Assembly (NCBI RefSeq): GCF_013359945.1
Contig: NZ_JABWCS010000216.1
Span: 124,001-188,000 of the forward strand
Direction of reading: 5' to 3'
Source of the DNA: Paenibacillus agri
Lineage (GTDB): Bacteria > Bacillota > Bacilli > Paenibacillales > Paenibacillaceae
Length of the DNA stretch: 64,000 bases
Both the position numbers and the translations under genes were made by a program. Within the stretch, counting starts at the first letter, position 1, and each line of letters starts with the position of its first letter. This document shows, in pieces, positions 16,331-25,060 of the stretch. The notes below the pieces were generated by a model that did no database searches, was not told the DNA's origin, and was given only the letters and a program-made list of their open reading frames with translations.

Positions 16331-17620
16331 TTACTGCGGGTCCACAAAATCAGCCAGCAAGTAGCCCCATTTTGCATAATCTTTTTTATTCAGACGAACG
16401 GTGTACAGAATATCATTCTCATCAAAACCCTGTTCCAGCACCTCACCGACCCTGTACAACACGGAGGTCAGATCTCCCCGTTCACCAGGAATACGGAAGG
16501 TCACGGTATCTCCAGCCAGTTCATCGGCAATCACCTGCGTGATGTGGGCCAAATCCTCAGAATTGAACGCACTGATCTTCAAGTACCCGTCTCCCGACGG
16601 CAGCATTTCGAGCTGACCCGGTTCACAGATATCGGATTTGTTAAACAGTACAATTTGCGGTTTGCCCGCTGCGCCGAGATCTTGCAAAATACTCTGCACA
16701 ACATCCATCTGCTCCTCCCGCATCGGCGAAGACGCATCAACCACATGCAGCACCAGATTAGCTTCGTTCACTTCTTCCAGTGTCGCCCGGAAAGAAGCAA
16801 CGAGATCATGGGGCAGGTTCTGGATAAAACCAACCGTGTCGGTAAGCACGACTTCCTTGCCCCCAGGAAGCTGAAGAACCCTGGAGGTAGGATCAAGTGT
16901 GGCGAACAATTGGTTCTCGATATAAACATCCGCGTCCGTGAGCTGTTTTAGCAGTGTGGACTTCCCGGCGTTCGTATATCCCACCAAAGCCACCTGCACG
17001 GCTCCACTCTTCCGGCGGCGTTCACGGTGCAGCTCGCGTGTCTTAACAACCTCATCCAGTTGGCGTTTCAGTTCGGTAATCCGGTCACGGATATGACGAC
17101 GGTCGGTCTCCAGCTTGCTTTCCCCTGGCCCTCTCGTCCCGATACCGCCGCCCAGTCTGGACAGGTTCTTACCATGCCCGGACAGACGAGGCAACAAGTA
17201 CGATAACTGGGCAAGCTCTACCTGGATAATCCCCTCTCGTGTCTTCGCCCGTCCAGCAAAAATATCCAGAATCAACTGGGTCCGGTCGATAATCTTGAGG
17301 TCCAGCGCTTCCTCCAGATTGCGGACCTGAGCGCCTGACAGCTCCTGATCGAAGATAGCGGTGTTAGCCCCCAGGCCGTCTGCTGCCATGCGCAGCTCCT
17401 CCACCTTACCTTTGCCGATGAACCATCTGGGGTCGGGGGTTTCCTTGTTCTGACGAAGCACATCCAGCACCTCGACCCCGGCGGTCTCCGCTAATTGAAC
17501 CAGTTCCTGCAGAGATAATTCAGGGTCAACGCCTGTGCGCTTGATTTTGTCCGTAACGAGGCTGACCAGGATCGCCCGGTCTTGTACTTCCGTTGTTGTA
17601 TTATGTGTTGCGATTGCCAT
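16331..17620 (-). CDS. hflX: Ribosome-associated GTPase HflX
   Basis: 429 residues. N-terminal HflX domain includes TPDPRWFIGKGKVEEL near 62 and the conserved RTQLILDIFAGRAKTREG near 137, a coiled linker (GGIGTRGPGESKLETDRRHI), then the G domain: G1 GYTNAGKST near 214, G3 DTVGFI near 261, G4 NKSD near 328. HflX splits stalled or hibernating 70S ribosomes after heat or antibiotic stress. AAGGAG precedes ATG. Its position after spoVK and before ynbB matches the conserved Bacillales order. Confidence 0.96.
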   Translation of the reverse strand: MAIATHNTTTEVQDRAILVSLVTDKIKRTGVDPELSLQELVQLAETAGVEVLDVLRQNKETPDPRWFIGKGKVEELRMAADGLGANTAIFDQELSGAQVRNLEEALDLKIIDRTQLILDIFAGRAKTREGIIQVELAQLSYLLPRLSGHGKNLSRLGGGIGTRGPGESKLETDRRHIRDRITELKRQLDEVVKTRELHRERRRKSGAVQVALVGYTNAGKSTLLKQLTDADVYIENQLFATLDPTSRVLQLPGGKEVVLTDTVGFIQNLPHDLVASFRATLEEVNEANLVLHVVDASSPMREEQMDVVQSILQDLGAAGKPQIVLFNKSDICEPGQLEMLPSGDGYLKISAFNSEDLAHITQVIADELAGDTVTFRIPGERGDLTSVLYRVGEVLEQGFDENDILYTVRLNKKDYAKWGYLLADFVDPQ

Positions 17621-17672
17621 GTATACTTACTCCTTATGCCCGTTTCGGTATTCCTGTCCGCCCGCTCAGGCC

Positions 17673-18638
17673 CTACAGCTTGAAGTCCTCTGTTCGCAGT
17701 GTCATTAGCTCCTGCTTGCCGGGACTATTGTTCTCATACTGGTACAAGAGCCTTACTGCCTGGCTGCGGACTGCTTTCTCAATTGCATTACGCACATATC
17801 TTGCATTACTGAACGCATGAAGACTTTCGGTCTTCTCCAGCAGCAAATGCTGCTTTAGTTTGAGTATCGCCTGCGGCATCAAAATATAATCGCGTTCTTT
17901 GGCCATCAGTCCCGCAATCTCAAGCAACTGATCGATGGTATAGTCGGGAAACTCGACCTGAATCGGGAACCGGGAAGGGAGTCCCGGATTGCTCATCAGA
18001 AAATAATCGATCTCGCTGGAATATCCAGCCAAGATGAGGATGAATTGTCCACGCTGATCTTCCATGGATTTTACAAGACAATCTATGGCCTCTTTCCCGA
18101 AATCCTTATCTCCACCACGGGCCAGACTGTAGGCTTCATCAATAAAAAGAATACCACCATGCGCCTTCTTAACCAGGTCCCTCGTCTTTTGCGCAGTATG
18201 CCCGATATATTCGCCCACCAGATCGGCTCTTTCCACTTCAATCAGATGCCCCTTGCTCAGCACACCCATCCGCTGAAAGAGCTTCGCCACAATACGTGCG
18301 ACAGTTGTCTTACCAGTACCAGGGTTGCCCTTAAACACCATATGATAGGCCTGCCCGCTACTGGCAAGACCTGCCTCGGTGCGCATCTGGGCGATCTGAA
18401 GCAGCGCGTAAATTTCAAATACCAGTTCCTTAATGTTATCCAGTCCAACCAGTCCGTCCAGTTCACGGCTTAATTCCTGGAACAGGCTGTTATGGCTGTG
18501 AATTTTCGCGGGTGCCGCCTCCGGCTCCTCTGCCGTGCTGCCCATGGCAACAGGCTCCTGATTGCGCAAGACGATGTTAATTTGCCGGGACGGTCTGCCT
18601 TCCTCCCGCCCGCTTGCCGCCGCTACGCGTCCGTTCAT
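17673..18638 (-). CDS. spoVK: Stage V sporulation AAA+ ATPase SpoVK
   Basis: About 321 residues. A disordered head of about 60 residues is followed by a CbbX-type AAA+ module: ELDGLVGLDNIKELVFEIYA, Walker A GNPGTGKTT near 105, Walker B GGILFIDEAYSL near 165, and sensor region SNPGLPSRFPIQVEFPDY near 235. In Bacillus it is made in the mother cell and needed for spore maturation. I prefer the ATG at 18638 (GAGGTG seven bases upstream) to an in-frame GTG nine bases earlier. Confidence 0.94.
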   Translation of the reverse strand: MNGRVAAASGREEGRPSRQINIVLRNQEPVAMGSTAEEPEAAPAKIHSHNSLFQELSRELDGLVGLDNIKELVFEIYALLQIAQMRTEAGLASSGQAYHMVFKGNPGTGKTTVARIVAKLFQRMGVLSKGHLIEVERADLVGEYIGHTAQKTRDLVKKAHGGILFIDEAYSLARGGDKDFGKEAIDCLVKSMEDQRGQFILILAGYSSEIDYFLMSNPGLPSRFPIQVEFPDYTIDQLLEIAGLMAKERDYILMPQAILKLKQHLLLEKTESLHAFSNARYVRNAIEKAVRSQAVRLLYQYENNSPGKQELMTLRTEDFKL

Positions 18639-18731
18639 CGGTTTCACCTCATTATCCAGGGCTGACTTGCTCTAAACAAGTCTATTCCTGCTGACGGGGT
18701 GATATTAGCAGTTTCGGGATTTTCCCTTTAT

Positions 18732-19388
18732 TCAAAGAAACAACTGCTGAATCTTCCATTTGGTATAGGCCAGCACCTCACGCGATTTGTTCCAGGGCAT
18801 GGACATCACGCGAGATTCTGTCAGTCCTAGCTCCGGTTTGTCGTAACCAAGAGCATCTGCTATTTCCCTAGCTCGTGTCCCATGATAGGTATGCGTAATG
18901 ATGATAGAAGTAGTGAAACCTTCTTTTTTCATAATCTCGCGGCTAAACAGTAGATTCTCATACGTACTAGTCGCTGCATTTTCAATCAGAATATCGCCTT
19001 CCGGGACGCCTGCACCAACCAAATAATTACGCATTCCCTCAGCTTCGGTGTACTTGTACTCCGGCCGGTCTAGTCCTCCAGATACAATAAAACGGGGGAA
19101 CATCCCGTTATGGTAAAGCTTGAGCCCGTAATCGAGGCGCTCCTTCAAGCCTGGGCTCGGCTCATCACCCCACATGGACATTCCAAGAACGATCCCCACA
19201 TCTGCTTTATGCATGGGGACCGTCGACTTGGCGCGGTTAATATTCCACAGTGCAAAACCACTCCATAGCAGCCCCAGTACGATCAAGATAGCCAGTCCAA
19301 TCAAGAACGGTCCCTTAAAACGGAACCGCCGTCTTTTAGATACTACCCGGATCGGGGATGAGCCTTTTCCGTAGACGTACCAATCCAT
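18732..19388 (-). CDS. YdcF/SanA-like DUF218 membrane protein
   Basis: 218 residues: a basic N-terminal tail (VVSKRRRFRFKG), one transmembrane helix (FLIGLAILIVLGLLWSGFAL, about 28-47), then an extracellular DUF218 domain with DVGIVLGMSMWGDEPSPG near 65, RFIVSGG, EAEGMRNYLVGAGVP and IENAATSTYENLLFSREIM, and HTYHGTRAREIADALG. The family (SanA, YdcF, ElyC) is linked to cell-envelope barrier function; ElyC concerns undecaprenyl-phosphate recycling. GGAGG is upstream of ATG. It starts 3 bp after the DUF402 stop, so the two form an operon. Confidence 0.85.
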   Translation of the reverse strand: MDWYVYGKGSSPIRVVSKRRRFRFKGPFLIGLAILIVLGLLWSGFALWNINRAKSTVPMHKADVGIVLGMSMWGDEPSPGLKERLDYGLKLYHNGMFPRFIVSGGLDRPEYKYTEAEGMRNYLVGAGVPEGDILIENAATSTYENLLFSREIMKKEGFTTSIIITHTYHGTRAREIADALGYDKPELGLTESRVMSMPWNKSREVLAYTKWKIQQLFL

Positions 19389-19391
19389 TTG

Positions 19392-19946
19392 TCATTTCCT
19401 CCTGAACTCTCCGTGATGAAATAATTCCGCGCGATGCTTCAGGGAGAGGGAGAAATAAGGAAAAGCATGCGCGTCTATACTTCGTAAAATCGTATTCGCT
19501 GTGGTCCAGGCCTGGTTATAATCACTGTCCGAAATGTCCCCTCGTTCCAGCGCTTCCTCCAGCTCATCTTCATCCAGCAAGAATACTTCCCCGTTCCAGA
19601 GCACCACAACATCCAGATACAGATCATCGAACCAGGGCACACCCTGATCGGTGACACCCTGCACTTTACAGGTATCGATGTACCATTGAACGATATTTTG
19701 CCGCTCGTCGAACATAGCCGTGACAATATAATGGCTATCCTTGGGGAAATATTGCAGCCAGGAATACCCTTTGTCAGCAATACGGTATGTATGCCGGCCA
19801 TAGCTTTTCCACAGTGGTTCTTTCAGCCCATAAATAGTGTACAGCGTAATATAACCACTGAACTCCCGGCTCTCCACATAGCGGCAAGCAAAATGGCGGC
19901 GCGTAATCCGGCGCCAGTTGGCCCGGTCTCCGAATTTACGTTTCAT
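19392..19946 (-). CDS. DUF402 nucleoside tri-/diphosphate phosphatase (YgaC-like)
   Basis: 184 residues with the DUF402 fold, a barrel first described for FomD-like enzymes. Key blocks: ITRRHFACRYVES, EPLWKSYGRHTYRIADKGYS near 58, and DDLYLDVVVLWNGEVFLLDE near 125, which carries the acidic metal-binding residues, followed by DELEEALERGDIS. Homologues hydrolyse nucleoside di- and triphosphates. GAGAGGG precedes ATG. Three bases separate it from the downstream YdcF-like gene. Confidence 0.87.
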   Translation of the reverse strand: MKRKFGDRANWRRITRRHFACRYVESREFSGYITLYTIYGLKEPLWKSYGRHTYRIADKGYSWLQYFPKDSHYIVTAMFDERQNIVQWYIDTCKVQGVTDQGVPWFDDLYLDVVVLWNGEVFLLDEDELEEALERGDISDSDYNQAWTTANTILRSIDAHAFPYFSLSLKHRAELFHHGEFRRK

Positions 19947-20115
19947 AAGAAATAACCCTCTCCATTATGGTGTCTTCAGCTTACCACATTTAGGAGATAC
20001 ACTCAAAGGAAGACAAGTGAACAGTATTCCTGTTATATCCATAACTGATGCATGTTAAGTACTGTTATTGGTTAATTAATCATTTTTGTTATATATATTT
20101 ATCTATTCTTGATAT

Positions 20116-20149
20116 AAAAAAGGCTATCCAGAAATTCTGGATAACCTTT
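20116..20149 (-). terminator. Terminator after the MFS gene
   Basis: Minus-strand AGGTTATCCAGAA / TTCTGGATAGCCT followed by TTTTTTAT. Confidence 0.85.
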
Positions 20150-20221
20150 CATATGATACTACATTCTAATCTGACATTCGCGCATTTCAGAGCAACTTAT
20201 TAATCCGGATCTCATAAATCA

Positions 20222-21466
20222 CTATTTGACTGTTCCTTCTGTACCATTATATCTATTTGCTTGTTTCGCATTTACCCGACCCGCAAGCGAACCAACGAAG
20301 GAAAGGGCGAACCCAACCGATGCAATGATATATAGCATTTGAATCCCCAGGGTATCCGCTATCCAGCCAGATAACAATAAAGAAACACCATATAGAATTG
20401 AGGTAAGTGACGATTGAGCGGCAAATAGCGGCGGGAGCTCTGAAGTGGGGACACTAGTCTGGTAAGAAGTTCGCTCCGCCAAATTCTTTATAGCCTGGAA
20501 AGCCCCTATGGCGAACATGATGCCGAGCGTCACCACTGGGCTAGTAGAGAAACTGAAGCCTAGTGTTAGCGCAGCAACGAAGCCGCTGCCTACAGTCAGC
20601 ATAACACCAAGATTCCACTTTTCGTCCGTCAAACGACTCATCAAAATGCTTATGAGAACGAATCCGCCTAAATTGGCGCCGTTCATCCATCCCCACCATA
20701 CTTCGCCTACATGTAGTCGTTCATTTACGAATACGAGCAATAGCGCTCCGGCAAACGCCCCTCTAAATAAGCCTTCCCAGAAATCCATCCATAACAAGAC
20801 ACGTAACTTGGGTAACGTAAAATAAATACGCCATCCCTCTTGAAGTGATTGTCCCCAAGAAACTACTGGTGCTTGGTCCATGTTGATTCTGACTTCTTTG
20901 ATCATCGCGGATGATATGCAAGCCCCCCCTAATAACAGTGTTGACAGGAGCAGAACTTGGCTGGCACCGAGCCAACTAACCGTGATGGATCCGAACGCCC
21001 ATCCTGCCAGAGAACAAGTCTCTACAACACCCGCGAGTACGCTGTTAGCTTTTAGCAAGGAAGTTTCAGGTACGGTTAGCGCAACAAGCGACGACCTGAC
21101 AGGACCCGCTACACCCTCCAGAATAGATATCCCGAACACCATCCCGACCAATACAGCAATATTGGGATTCTCATTACCCACTAACAGCATGTATACGGTG
21201 AGTAAGCCCAAGCCAAGTGTTTGTCCGCCAAGACTAGAGGTAAGCAGGCGGTTCAATCGCAGTTTACGCATAATAACAGGGGCTGCTACGCTACCAACTG
21301 TCATACCGGCAACTCTGAGCAGCGGATACAAAGCCGTAATGGTAGCCGAACCAGAAAGATGATAAAGCGTGACGACTAGCGCTAAAATATACCAGATGTC
21401 TCCTAAAGTAGATAGAGCCTGACTAAGCCAGAGTCTATGAAATGATTGTGTAAGCAATGGACTCAT
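20222..21466 (-). CDS. MFS transporter (MFS_3-like, enterobactin-exporter-like)
   Basis: 414 residues with about 12 hydrophobic segments, cytoplasmic-membrane secondary transporter. The start SFHRLWLSQALSTLGDIWYI is typical of MFS_3/drug-exporter-like proteins; a basic loop RKLRLNRLL after helix 2 stands in for the family's motif A. GVAGPVRSSLVALTVPETSL near 120 is the helix 4-5 loop. Substrate unknown, efflux likely. The ATG touches the ribosome site (GGGAAGG directly before it), so a TTG three codons further in, nine bases from GGGAAGG, may be the true start. Single-gene unit closed by a terminator. Confidence 0.82.
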   Translation of the reverse strand: MSPLLTQSFHRLWLSQALSTLGDIWYILALVVTLYHLSGSATITALYPLLRVAGMTVGSVAAPVIMRKLRLNRLLTSSLGGQTLGLGLLTVYMLLVGNENPNIAVLVGMVFGISILEGVAGPVRSSLVALTVPETSLLKANSVLAGVVETCSLAGWAFGSITVSWLGASQVLLLSTLLLGGACISSAMIKEVRINMDQAPVVSWGQSLQEGWRIYFTLPKLRVLLWMDFWEGLFRGAFAGALLLVFVNERLHVGEVWWGWMNGANLGGFVLISILMSRLTDEKWNLGVMLTVGSGFVAALTLGFSFSTSPVVTLGIMFAIGAFQAIKNLAERTSYQTSVPTSELPPLFAAQSSLTSILYGVSLLLSGWIADTLGIQMLYIIASVGFALSFVGSLAGRVNAKQANRYNGTEGTVK

Positions 21467-21590
21467 CCTTCCCTATATTCAGTTGTATTCAGGAAAAGGA
21501 ATGAGAATTTACAACGGTCTGCCTCCGATCAAAAATGAAAAAGATTGTTCCATTGTAGCATATTTCATTCACAATAGCATTCCTTCTGGC

Positions 21591-21651
21591 AAAAAAAGAA
21601 CCCCGGCTGTGCATGCAACCCCTCCTAATGAGGGAGCACGGACAACCAGGG
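21591..21651 (-). terminator. Terminator after pbpA-type gene
   Basis: Minus strand: outer CCCTGG-type/CCGGGG pairing with GTGC/GCAC and an inner CTCCCTC-atta-GGAGGGG hairpin, then TTCTTTTTTT. Confidence 0.65.
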
Positions 21652-21691
21652 ATGTGGGACTTCTATTCAGTTGCCCACAAGAACCAGCCTC

Positions 21692-24268
21692 TTAAGGCGC
21701 AGTTAAGCCATCCGTCCCCGTACCCGCTTCATGGTCGGTATTGGTCGGGGCACCTGTGTCGACACCAGCATTAGCCGGATTGCCAGGTTCAGTTGTAGCC
21801 GCTGGCGGTGGTGTCGTTATAGGCGGAGGCGTCGGAATTGGCGGCAGTGTACTCTCAGGCGGAACAACCGTTCCACTGTTACTTCCACCATTACCGTTAT
21901 CACCGCCCTGATCTCCACCTCCATTATTTCCTCCTTGGTCATCTCCACCGCTACCCGGCGTTTCGACAGGAACATTAGGATCAGGTGTGATCGTAGGTTC
22001 TGGAGTCGGTTCTTCATCCTCCACATAGACGGAGACCGTACTCGATGCCGGACCTTCTGTACCCAGCTCAGGATAATACGCCGTTACATAATATTCATAG
22101 GTCAGACCTGGCATCGCGCTGATGTCTCCTACCCCGGCAGTTGTTGTGCTCAGTACGGAACTGAAGTTCGCCTCCGAGGTCTCCTTGCGGTAAATACGAT
22201 ACTCTACACCCGCAGTAGATACGGCATTCCAGCTGAGATTCACTGTCAACGTAGAAGGATCATACTGGGCGGAAAGACCGGTAACCGCCTGTATAGTTTC
22301 CGGAGTCGGTGTAGGCTCCAGGTTAACGATATTGTCCGGCCGCGGGAACGTCTTCTTCGGCACATCTCGCAGCGCTTCTTTCATGACTTTACCCCAGAAC
22401 GCTGCTGCCAGCGGACTGCTGTTCTTGAGCAGATGCTTCTTGCTTGGTTTGTCATACCCCATCCAGACGGCGGCCGTCCATTCCGGAGTATAACCGACGA
22501 ACCAGACATCACGGTTTGAGCTGATACCAGGGTATCCGCTTTGGGTCGTACCGGTCTTGCCGGCTACCGGACGGTCAATTCTGGCCTTTTTACCCGTTCC
22601 GCTTTCAACAACCTTCTGCATCATATCGGTCATCTGGTAGGCGGTACTTTCTTTCATGACCCGCGTAGGTGTCGTATTGGCCTTGAATTTGGTTTCTCCA
22701 CTGCTATCTGTAATCGACTTGATTGAGTAAGCATCGCGGATTTCACCACCGTTGGCAAAAGCGCTGTATGCTTGCGCCATCTCCAGCGTATTAGTACCCT
22801 TGCTCATGCCCCCAAGGGCCAGCGAAAGGTTCTTGTCTTCATCGGTGAGGTCAATCCCCATTTTCTTGGCGAATTGGAAGCCTGTATTCACCCCGATTTC
22901 ATTCAGCAGCCATACCGCCGGAATGTTCTCCGACTTCTGCAAGGCATCGCTCATGTTGATCGTGCTGGAATATCCATGCAGATTGTTCGGACAGTATTTG
23001 CCGAAACACTGCTTCACATTGCTGAGCAAGGAATTCTCGTTGAATTTGCCAGTCTCCAATGCCGGCGCATATGAGACCAGCGGCTTGAAGGCTGAACCTG
23101 GTGAACGACGGCTTGCGGTTACCCGGCTATAGCCTTTTTTCTCATAGTTCCGGCCACCAAGCAGAGCAACAATACTTCCGTTCTCCTGGTTGATGATGGT
23201 CATTGAGCCTTGCACTAGATCTTCATCCACACTTTTCTCAAAGTTTGCGCTGTCAGCAAAGGCATCCTCTACCGTTTCTTGCGCGTGCTTATCCATAGTA
23301 GTGTAGATCTTATATCCGCCGATATTCAGATCATCCTCAGTCAGTCCATATTTATCTTCTGCTTCGTCCACTACATAGTCAATGAAAGCCTGATAGCGTT
23401 GCTTCGTTTCCGGCGGCTTGTAGTTATAGTCCACTACTTTGGCTTCGTCCCGCTCTTGTTCGGTAATATACCCCTGCTCATACATGAGCTGCAGCACAAC
23501 TGCACGACGTTCCTTGGACAAATCCGGATTGCGGAGCGGATTATATCGGGAAGGACCTTTAGGCATAGCCGCCAAGGTTGCCATCTGCCAGATTTTCAGC
23601 TGACTAAGATCACTTTGGCCGAAATAACGGATCGAAGCAGCCTTGATACCATACACTGTACCACCGAAGTTAATCCGGTTCAGATAGAGTGTAATAATAT
23701 CTTCCTTCGTCTTCTGATTCTCTAGTGCGACAGCGATGGAGACCTCTGTTGCTTTGCGGAAAAAGGTCTTATCCCGTGTTAAAAAGATGTTCTTGGCGAG
23801 CTGCTGCGTAATCGTACTACCGCCCTCCACCATGCTCCGCGCAGCAATATCCTTGACCGCGGCACGGCCGATGGACCATAGATCCACCCCGCTATGCTCG
23901 AAGAACCGTCTGTCCTCGGTGGCTACAAATGCATCGATCAGCAGCTTCGGAATCTTGTCATACTCCACCGGATCACTTTTTTCAAAGGCTAGTTCGCCAA
24001 TGATGTTCGCATTTCGGTCATAGATTTTGGTTGTTGGGTTTACGGTCAGCTTGTCTTCGTTCTCCTGCAGCAGCTTCTCTCCGTTCAGCATAATGAAGAG
24101 GTAACCACCCAACGCACAAAAAATAGCTAGTGCTGTTGCAAAAAACAAACTCCATAATACACGTTTTTTGGTAAGAAACTTTTTCTTCTTTGCATTTGTC
24201 TTCGGTTTGGATGACGTCGGCGTTCTGTCTCTATTCCGATTCGTCCTTGACATTTCATCTTTAGACAT
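21692..24268 (-). CDS. Class A penicillin-binding protein 1A
   Basis: 858 residues, bifunctional peptidoglycan synthase. Layout: basic cytoplasmic tail (to about 32), membrane helix (RVLWSLFFATALAIFCALGG), GT51 glycosyltransferase (TEDRRFFEHSGVD, GGSTITQQLAKN, about 60-260), transpeptidase with SxxK Ser in GSAFKP near 395, SxN in KSENIP near 450, KTGTT near 575, a fibronectin-III-like domain (about 668-750), then a Pro/Thr and Gly/Asn-rich low-complexity tail (GGDDQGGNNGGGDQGGDNGN). The tail probably spans or binds the wall. AGGAGG precedes ATG. Single gene ending at a hairpin. Confidence 0.95.
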   Translation of the reverse strand: MSKDEMSRTNRNRDRTPTSSKPKTNAKKKKFLTKKRVLWSLFFATALAIFCALGGYLFIMLNGEKLLQENEDKLTVNPTTKIYDRNANIIGELAFEKSDPVEYDKIPKLLIDAFVATEDRRFFEHSGVDLWSIGRAAVKDIAARSMVEGGSTITQQLAKNIFLTRDKTFFRKATEVSIAVALENQKTKEDIITLYLNRINFGGTVYGIKAASIRYFGQSDLSQLKIWQMATLAAMPKGPSRYNPLRNPDLSKERRAVVLQLMYEQGYITEQERDEAKVVDYNYKPPETKQRYQAFIDYVVDEAEDKYGLTEDDLNIGGYKIYTTMDKHAQETVEDAFADSANFEKSVDEDLVQGSMTIINQENGSIVALLGGRNYEKKGYSRVTASRRSPGSAFKPLVSYAPALETGKFNENSLLSNVKQCFGKYCPNNLHGYSSTINMSDALQKSENIPAVWLLNEIGVNTGFQFAKKMGIDLTDEDKNLSLALGGMSKGTNTLEMAQAYSAFANGGEIRDAYSIKSITDSSGETKFKANTTPTRVMKESTAYQMTDMMQKVVESGTGKKARIDRPVAGKTGTTQSGYPGISSNRDVWFVGYTPEWTAAVWMGYDKPSKKHLLKNSSPLAAAFWGKVMKEALRDVPKKTFPRPDNIVNLEPTPTPETIQAVTGLSAQYDPSTLTVNLSWNAVSTAGVEYRIYRKETSEANFSSVLSTTTAGVGDISAMPGLTYEYYVTAYYPELGTEGPASSTVSVYVEDEEPTPEPTITPDPNVPVETPGSGGDDQGGNNGGGDQGGDNGNGGSNSGTVVPPESTLPPIPTPPPITTPPPAATTEPGNPANAGVDTGAPTNTDHEAGTGTDGLTAP

Positions 24269-24319
24269 GGTGCCTCCTGACTCCCTTTAAGGAAAAAAAT
24301 CGTGAATGCCTTCCTGAAT

Positions 24320-24346
24320 GAAAAGAACAACCTTCTCAGGTTGCTC
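24320..24346 (-). terminator. hfq terminator
   Basis: Minus-strand GAGCAACC-tgagaa-GGTTGTTC followed by TTTTC, about 95 bp after the hfq stop. Confidence 0.7.
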
Positions 24347-24441
24347 CTTCTCACTCTTTATTCAACGCTGTATACACAAAAAGGTTTCACTTCAGTTGTT
24401 TAAAATCTGCCGGGCAGATTAATCAAGCACACGCCCGCTCG

Positions 24442-24681
24442 TTATTCCTCGTTGCTGTTATCCTGCATCAAGGACACGCTGCGTTGCGGTGTGAAGGTAG
24501 AAATGGCATGCTTGTACACCATTTGCTGACGGCCATCGCTGTCAATGACAATGGTGAAATTGTCGAAAGCTTTAATGATGCCCCGGATTTGAAAACCGTT
24601 GGTCAAATATACTGTAGCAGGGATATTCTCTTTGCGTAGTTGGTTCAAGAACGTATCTTGGATGTTAATGGACTTGTTCAT
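24442..24681 (-). CDS. hfq: RNA chaperone Hfq
   Basis: 79 residues. The Sm1 motif (QDTFLNQLRKENIPATVYLT, NGFQIRGIIKAFDNFTIVID) and Sm2 motif (QQMVYKHAISTF) are intact, including YKHA for the proximal uridine pocket. It forms a hexameric ring that helps small RNAs meet mRNAs; in Firmicutes its effects are often mild. An in-frame ATG 15 bases upstream exists, but the ATG at 24681 has the better-spaced GGGGG site and the conserved MNKSINIQD start. Hfq usually follows miaA directly; here an ABC exporter operon separates them, and hfq has its own promoter. Confidence 0.97.
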   Translation of the reverse strand: MNKSINIQDTFLNQLRKENIPATVYLTNGFQIRGIIKAFDNFTIVIDSDGRQQMVYKHAISTFTPQRSVSLMQDNSNEE

Positions 24682-24752
24682 ATGACGTACCCCCAATGGT
24701 TCAATTAGATTGTTTAGAAGTATATTCGAGACCTGAGAGAAACTTTCCTGCT

Positions 24753-24782
24753 ATTATATCACGGATCATCCCCCTTCATCAA
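24753..24782 (-). promoter_or_regulatory. Likely hfq promoter
   Basis: Minus-strand TTGATG (24777-24782), 18 bp spacer, TATAAT (24753-24758), about 70 bp before hfq. The remaining bases up to 25060 hold no gene I can support. Confidence 0.65.
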
Positions 24783-25060
24783 TGGAGGATGCACGGGGTA
24801 AAACAGGGGCTTATTTTATCGGTCAAGGATATATTCATCACTTCTGGATTAAAGCGGATAAATTTAATTGCAGTACTTAATCTCTTAAAAGATGGCTCCC
24901 CCTTAATGTGTTGTACTCATACATTATAAGCCTATTGTAATTCTTGGTCCAATTGTCAGACGACACCTGACCCAAGCTCCTCACAAAGTATTGATTTCGA
25001 CCTCGCCTTCCTATTCTCCTTCTTCAAGCATGGAAACCGATCCCGCTTAAATAAATCCGA